Source: CAZLYK01 sp964563495
GTDB taxonomy: Bacteria; Acidobacteriota; Blastocatellia; RBC074
NCBI GenBank assembly: GCA_964563495.1
Contig: CAZLYK010000090.1
Location: 1 to 19,962 of the forward strand
Reading direction: 5' to 3'
DNA length: 19,962 nt
Shown: piece by piece, positions 16,135-19,962 of the stretch
How the letters are laid out: each line of letters starts with the position of its first letter
Numbering within the stretch: the first letter of the stretch is position 1
The notes under the pieces: model-generated
Told to the model about the DNA's origin: nothing
The model's input: only the letters and a program-made list of their open reading frames with translations
Database searches by the model: none
Translations under genes and position numbers: made by a program

Positions 16135-18663
16135 ATGCGCACAACGGTCCAGAGTCTACTCGATCTGTCTACATGGCGTGGTCATGAGACGGCAATCGCG
16201 CATCAGCGCGGGCTGCGCATGGTGCGTTGGTCCTATGCGCGATTGGCTCAGACGGCCTTTCGATTTGCCCGTGAGCTCGAATCAAGAGGGATCGGGAAAG
16301 GCGATCGTGTCCTGTTCTGGGATCAAAACAGCCCCGAATGGGTCGCGGCGTTTTACGGCTGCCTTTTGCGAGGGGCGGTCGTCGTCCCCTTGGATGAGCA
16401 GAGCGCTCCGGATTTCGCCGGGCGGGTGGAGAACCAGGTCAAAGCCAGGCTTCTGCTTTGCGGTGATTCGGAAGCGGCGCATTTCTCCCCGGATCTGCCG
16501 AGTCTTCGTCTTGGGGAATTAAGTCTGGCTGTGGGGTCTCACTCGGCCGAGCCATACGGATCAGAGATTGTCGCGATGGATGATCTGGCCGAGATCATCT
16601 TTACCTCGGGAACAACGGCCGAGCCGAAAGGCGTTTGTCTGACCCATCGCAATCTGCTCGCCAATCTCAATCCGCTCGAAACCGAGATCGGGAAATACCT
16701 GCGTTATGAACGCATCATTCATCCGATGCGATTTCTCTGTCTCTTACCGCTCAGCCACGTCTTCGGCCAGTTTATGGGAATCTTTGTCCCTCAATTGCTG
16801 GGCGGAGAGGTCTTTTTTCAACCCTCGCTCAATCCCGCGGAAATTATCTCTCGCGTCAAACGTGAACGGATCACGGTCATCGCCGCCGTCCCGCGACAGC
16901 TCGAAACCCTGCGCGATAAGATCGAACGAGATTTCGAAGCCGTCGGCCGGTTCGAAGAGTTCGAGCGAAGGTTCGACGCTTCCGAAGGGAAGCACTTCTT
17001 GCGCCGGTGGTGGATCTTCCGGGATCTGCATCTTCGGTTTGGCTTGAAGTTTTGGGCCTTCGTCTCGGGCGGCGCCACTTTGGAGAGTGAGACCGAGAAC
17101 TTCTGGCAGCGATTGGGATTTGCAGTGATTCAAGGTTATGGAATGACCGAAACCTCATCACTGGTCAGTGTCAATCATCCCTTTAAGCTCAGTCGCGGCT
17201 CGATCGGAAAGATTCTTCCCGGACAGGAGGTCAAACTCGATGCCCAGGGCGAGATCCTCGTCCGCGGCGAAAATATTTCGGCCGGATACTGGCGTGGAGA
17301 AGTGCAGCCCATGGCGGTCGAGGAAGGGTGGCTGCGCACCGGCGATGTCGGCGCGATTGATCAAGCGGGAAACCTCTTTTTCAAAGGGCGCAAAAAAGAC
17401 GTCATCGTCACCGCTGCCGGCTTAAAGCTCTATCCGGATGATCTGGAATCGGCGCTCAATCATCAGCCGGAGGTCTTTGCGAGTTGTGTGGTTGGAGTCG
17501 ATGGGGCTCAGGGACCCGAGCCGGTCGCAGTGCTGATTCTGCGCGACGAAAAAGCCGATCCGGCGGATGTCGTTAATCGCGCCAACGCCATGCTCAATCC
17601 ATCACAGCATATCCGACGATGGGCCGTCTGGACCGAGGCGGATTTTCCACGCACACCGACGCACAAGATCCGCAAACCTCTGGTCAAAGAAGCGATCCTC
17701 TCGAAGATACCCGGTGCCGCTTCAAAGGCGGTTCGATCGGGCTCGCTGGCCGAGCTGGTTGCCGGAATCAGCGGTGAACCCACAGCCCGGCTCGATCCGA
17801 CATCGAAACTGAGCGCCGATGTCAAGCTCGACTCGCTCGGCAGGGTCGCCCTGCTCAGTGCGCTCGAAGATCGTTACCAGATAGATATCGATGAAGCAAC
17901 CATTACTCCCGATACGACGATCGCCGATCTGGAGCGCATGGTCCACGAAGGAACGAGCGCCGAGCCCGCAGTTGAATACCCATATCCGAGATGGGCCGGC
18001 ATGTGGCCTCTCAGATGGCTCCGGCTAATCGCCTACTATCTGCTCGTCGTGCCCTTCGTCTGTGTCATGTGCTGGCCTCGCTCGCGCGGCCGGGAAAACC
18101 TGGCCGATCTGCGCGGGCCGGCTCTGTTTATCGCCAACCATATCTCCATGGTCGACCCGGCCATGATCATTTTTTCCCTGCCCGGGCGTTTCAGGCGACG
18201 CATGGCGATCGCCATGATCGGAGAACGTCTGCGCAGCCTCCGCTATTCACCGGAAGATAGAAGATGGTTCACGCGCTTGATCGGTTTCATCCAGTATCTA
18301 CTCGTCGTCGTCGTTTTCAATGTCTTCCCTCTGCCGCAGAAGAGCGGTTTCCGCCGCAGCTTCTCATTTGCCGGTCAAGCCGTCGATCGCAATCAAAACC
18401 TGCTGGTCTTTCCCGAAGGGCGAACCACGCAGGATGGGCGGATGAATCCGTTTATGTCGGGTATCGGTTTGTTGGTTTCGCAGCTGGATATCCCGGTGGT
18501 TCCGGTCAAGATCGAGGGGTTGTTCAATTTGAAGGAACAGAGACGCTACTTCTCGCGCCCCGGCACGGTCAAAGTGACCTTTGATCAGCCCCACCGGTTC
18601 GACCACGATCTCGATCCCGCAATCATCACAGCCGAACTCGAACGCCGGGTGAGGGAACTTTGA
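16135..18663 (+). CDS. Fusion of acyl-activating (AMP-binding) enzyme, acyl carrier domain and PlsC-type acyltransferase
   Basis: This 842-residue protein should activate a fatty acid with ATP, load it on its own carrier domain and transfer it to a lysophospholipid or glycerolipid at the inner membrane. The AMP-binding domain (about 1-525) shows FTSGTTAEPKG (156-166), GYGMTET (334-340), LRTGD (400-404) and the late catalytic Lys511 in PTHKIRK. The carrier domain (about 535-608) has the LDSLGR motif with Ser567 as phosphopantetheine site. The acyltransferase (about 655-842) has NHISMVD (668-674; His669 and Asp674 catalytic) and FPEGRTT (759-765), flanked by hydrophobic segments at 628-647 and 714-732. 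Domain order is the reverse of E. coli Aas (acyltransferase first, no carrier). The ATG is the only reasonable start, since an in-frame TGA lies at 16114, yet no Shine-Dalgarno sequence precedes it. Substrate is inferred from family only. Confidence 0.92.
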   Translation: MRTTVQSLLDLSTWRGHETAIAHQRGLRMVRWSYARLAQTAFRFARELESRGIGKGDRVLFWDQNSPEWVAAFYGCLLRGAVVVPLDEQSAPDFAGRVENQVKARLLLCGDSEAAHFSPDLPSLRLGELSLAVGSHSAEPYGSEIVAMDDLAEIIFTSGTTAEPKGVCLTHRNLLANLNPLETEIGKYLRYERIIHPMRFLCLLPLSHVFGQFMGIFVPQLLGGEVFFQPSLNPAEIISRVKRERITVIAAVPRQLETLRDKIERDFEAVGRFEEFERRFDASEGKHFLRRWWIFRDLHLRFGLKFWAFVSGGATLESETENFWQRLGFAVIQGYGMTETSSLVSVNHPFKLSRGSIGKILPGQEVKLDAQGEILVRGENISAGYWRGEVQPMAVEEGWLRTGDVGAIDQAGNLFFKGRKKDVIVTAAGLKLYPDDLESALNHQPEVFASCVVGVDGAQGPEPVAVLILRDEKADPADVVNRANAMLNPSQHIRRWAVWTEADFPRTPTHKIRKPLVKEAILSKIPGAASKAVRSGSLAELVAGISGEPTARLDPTSKLSADVKLDSLGRVALLSALEDRYQIDIDEATITPDTTIADLERMVHEGTSAEPAVEYPYPRWAGMWPLRWLRLIAYYLLVVPFVCVMCWPRSRGRENLADLRGPALFIANHISMVDPAMIIFSLPGRFRRRMAIAMIGERLRSLRYSPEDRRWFTRLIGFIQYLLVVVVFNVFPLPQKSGFRRSFSFAGQAVDRNQNLLVFPEGRTTQDGRMNPFMSGIGLLVSQLDIPVVPVKIEGLFNLKEQRRYFSRPGTVKVTFDQPHRFDHDLDPAIITAELERRVREL

Positions 18664-18719
18664 GTTGAGGCCACACCGCCTCGCCTGTTTGCCGCCAATA
18701 ACTGAATCATTACCTGCGC
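18664..18719. other. Short convergent intergenic gap
   Basis: These 56 bases separate two converging genes. The only structure is a weak 5-bp hairpin (GAGGC at 18667-18671 with GCCTC at 18678-18682) without a proper T-run. I see no convincing terminator for either gene. Confidence 0.4.
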
Positions 18720-19962
18720 TCATTTGGCTTGATGAATGGGGAGCGTGAAGGTGATCGTCGTGCCGCGTCCGACTTCCGATCGGGCACTGATCTGTCCGGC
18801 GTGGGCTTCGACCAGTCGCTTGGAGATGGCCAGCCCCAACCCTGTGCCCCCCGTCTGTGCGCCGGGCACGGAAAGGAAACGGTTGAAGAGCCGCGCCAGG
18901 TATTCAGGCGGGATGCCGTGACCTGTGTCTGTGACGGAGACCACGACGTAATCCTCGCGCTGGGCGGCAGAAATTTGAATTTCACCGCCGCGCGGCGTAT
19001 GGCGGAGAGCGTTGCTCAGCAGATTGTCGAGCACCCGCTTGACCTGCTCCGCGTCGGCGTACAGGAGGGGCAGCCCCGTTGCGATATCCGTCTTGAGCGA
19101 TTGATCCTTGGCTTTGGCCGTCAAACCAAAAGTTTCGACCACACTTTGAATTACTTCTCCGATATTGACCGGCGCAAAGCGCGGCGCGGCCTCGCCCGAT
19201 TCGATGCGCGAGAGATCAGTCAGGTCGCGCATGAGCTTCTCCAGCCGCTCGCTCTCTTCACGGCAGGCATAAAGAAGGTCTTTCTGTTTATCGGTCAGCT
19301 CCCCGGCGGCGTCCGTCAGCAGGCAATGCAACCCCAGTTGCAGATTGACGAGCGGTGTCTGTAGATGATGAGCGGCGGTGTTGACGAATTCGGATTTGAG
19401 CCGGTCCACCTCGCGCAGGTGGGTGATGTTCTCGAGCAGCACGACGGCGCCCAACATCTGTCCGTCGCCGCTGCGCATCGGGGTTGTCCGGAGGCGAAAG
19501 CTCTGCTCTGACCCGTTGATCGAAATTGGGATGGCTGCGGCGGCGCTCTCCGATGTCACGGAGCGTTGGGCGTGAAGAGCCTCCGAGACCGCCATGGTAA
19601 TTCGCTGATCACGAGCGATCTCGGCGATGGGCCTGCCGACCACCTGTGCCTTCGCGCCGAACAGCGACTCGGCCGCGCGGTTCATTTTGGTTACTTCTCC
19701 TTCGCCGTTGGTCACGAGCACCGGCTCGAAGAGCGAGTCGATAGCCGCTTCAGTGGTCTGCTGGGCGGTGACCAGCCGGCCGTAATCGGAGCGCCGCAGT
19801 TGCTGTATGCGCTCGGCCATGCGGTTGAACTCGGCGGCCAGCATGCCTATCTCATCGCGTGACCTGATCTCGGCCTTGGCCCCCAGGTTTCCGCCGGCGA
19901 TTTTGGCCGCCGTCGCAGTCAATTCGCGCACGGGCCGGACTATGCTATTGGCCAGCAGAACA
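18720..19962 (-). CDS. Membrane sensor histidine kinase (HAMP-PAS-HisKA-HATPase), 5' end beyond the window
   Basis: The visible 413 or so codons encode the cytoplasmic part of a two-component sensor kinase. Counting from the GTG codon at 19931, a HAMP linker spans about 1-45, a PAS domain about 60-170, the HisKA dimerisation domain about 178-245 and the ATPase domain about 255-400. The ATPase domain shows the N box (DNLLSNALRH, 302-311), G1 box (DTGHGIP, 335-341) and G2 box (GGTGLGLAI, 361-369). The phospho-acceptor is His188 in AHHLQTP, where the usual following Glu is replaced by His. The frame stays open upstream of 19931 (VLLANSIVRPV, a typical end of a membrane helix leading into HAMP), so the GTG is not the true start and the periplasmic sensor part lies outside. 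No response regulator is in the window; the signal is unknown. Confidence 0.93.
   Translation of the reverse strand, partial: VLLANSIVRPVRELTATAAKIAGGNLGAKAEIRSRDEIGMLAAEFNRMAERIQQLRRSDYGRLVTAQQTTEAAIDSLFEPVLVTNGEGEVTKMNRAAESLFGAKAQVVGRPIAEIARDQRITMAVSEALHAQRSVTSESAAAAIPISINGSEQSFRLRTTPMRSGDGQMLGAVVLLENITHLREVDRLKSEFVNTAAHHLQTPLVNLQLGLHCLLTDAAGELTDKQKDLLYACREESERLEKLMRDLTDLSRIESGEAAPRFAPVNIGEVIQSVVETFGLTAKAKDQSLKTDIATGLPLLYADAEQVKRVLDNLLSNALRHTPRGGEIQISAAQREDYVVVSVTDTGHGIPPEYLARLFNRFLSVPGAQTGGTGLGLAISKRLVEAHAGQISARSEVGRGTTITFTLPIHQAK

Noticed and set aside
18664..18719. Bidirectional terminator between the acyltransferase fusion and the histidine kinase
   Set aside because: The only hairpin has a 5-bp stem and lacks a T-run on either side.

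Overview
The window looks like a chromosomal segment from an Acidobacteriota bacterium, most likely of the class Blastocatellia. The main evidence is two giant surface proteins on opposite strands. Both end in the roughly 240-residue C-terminal domain first catalogued in Solibacter (TIGR03437 type), and both carry NHL repeats ahead of it. GC content is moderately high by eye. There is no phage, insertion sequence, plasmid or CRISPR content. The taxon is an inference from domain content, not from a marker gene.

Layout. Minus strand, 4-6774: a two-gene transcription unit in which a divergent uracil-DNA glycosylase (6154-6774) is followed after only 3 bases by a 2048-residue predicted lipoprotein (4-6150). 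The lipoprotein consists of an Asp-box (BNR/sortilin-like) propeller, a BACON-like domain, two copies of an Ig-like plus six-NHL-repeat module, and the Solibacter-type C-terminus. A divergent intergenic region (6775-6926) holds an imperfect palindrome of a dispersed repeat family. Plus strand, 6927-10969: a four-helix small membrane protein, then two ABC exporter half-transporters 11 bases apart. The pair has the features of an asymmetric heterodimer: one Walker B lacks the catalytic Glu and the partner has a non-canonical signature motif. A tRNA-Thr(CGT) gene with encoded CCA and a good sigma-70 promoter follows (11043-11247).

11426-15997 encodes a 1523-residue exported protein with a PKD domain, an irregular NHL-type propeller whose blades are enlarged by a recurring segment, four TIG/IPT domains and the Solibacter-type C-terminus. 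A very long hairpin with a T-run (16041-16129) separates it from an 842-residue fusion of acyl-activating enzyme, acyl carrier domain and PlsC-type acyltransferase (16135-18663). Converging on this gene is a membrane sensor histidine kinase (18720 to the window edge, 5' end missing).

How it fits together. Most genes concern the cell envelope: two large exported adhesion- or scaffold-like proteins, an exporter, a lipid acylation enzyme and a membrane sensor kinase. Nothing in the sequence proves they act as one system. The observations most worth following are the shared C-terminal domain, the duplicated Ig-NHL module, the enlarged NHL blades, the mixed family 4/family 5 signature of the glycosylase, the ligase-carrier-acyltransferase fusion, and the palindromic intergenic repeat family, one copy of which ends 5 bases before a start codon that has no Shine-Dalgarno sequence.
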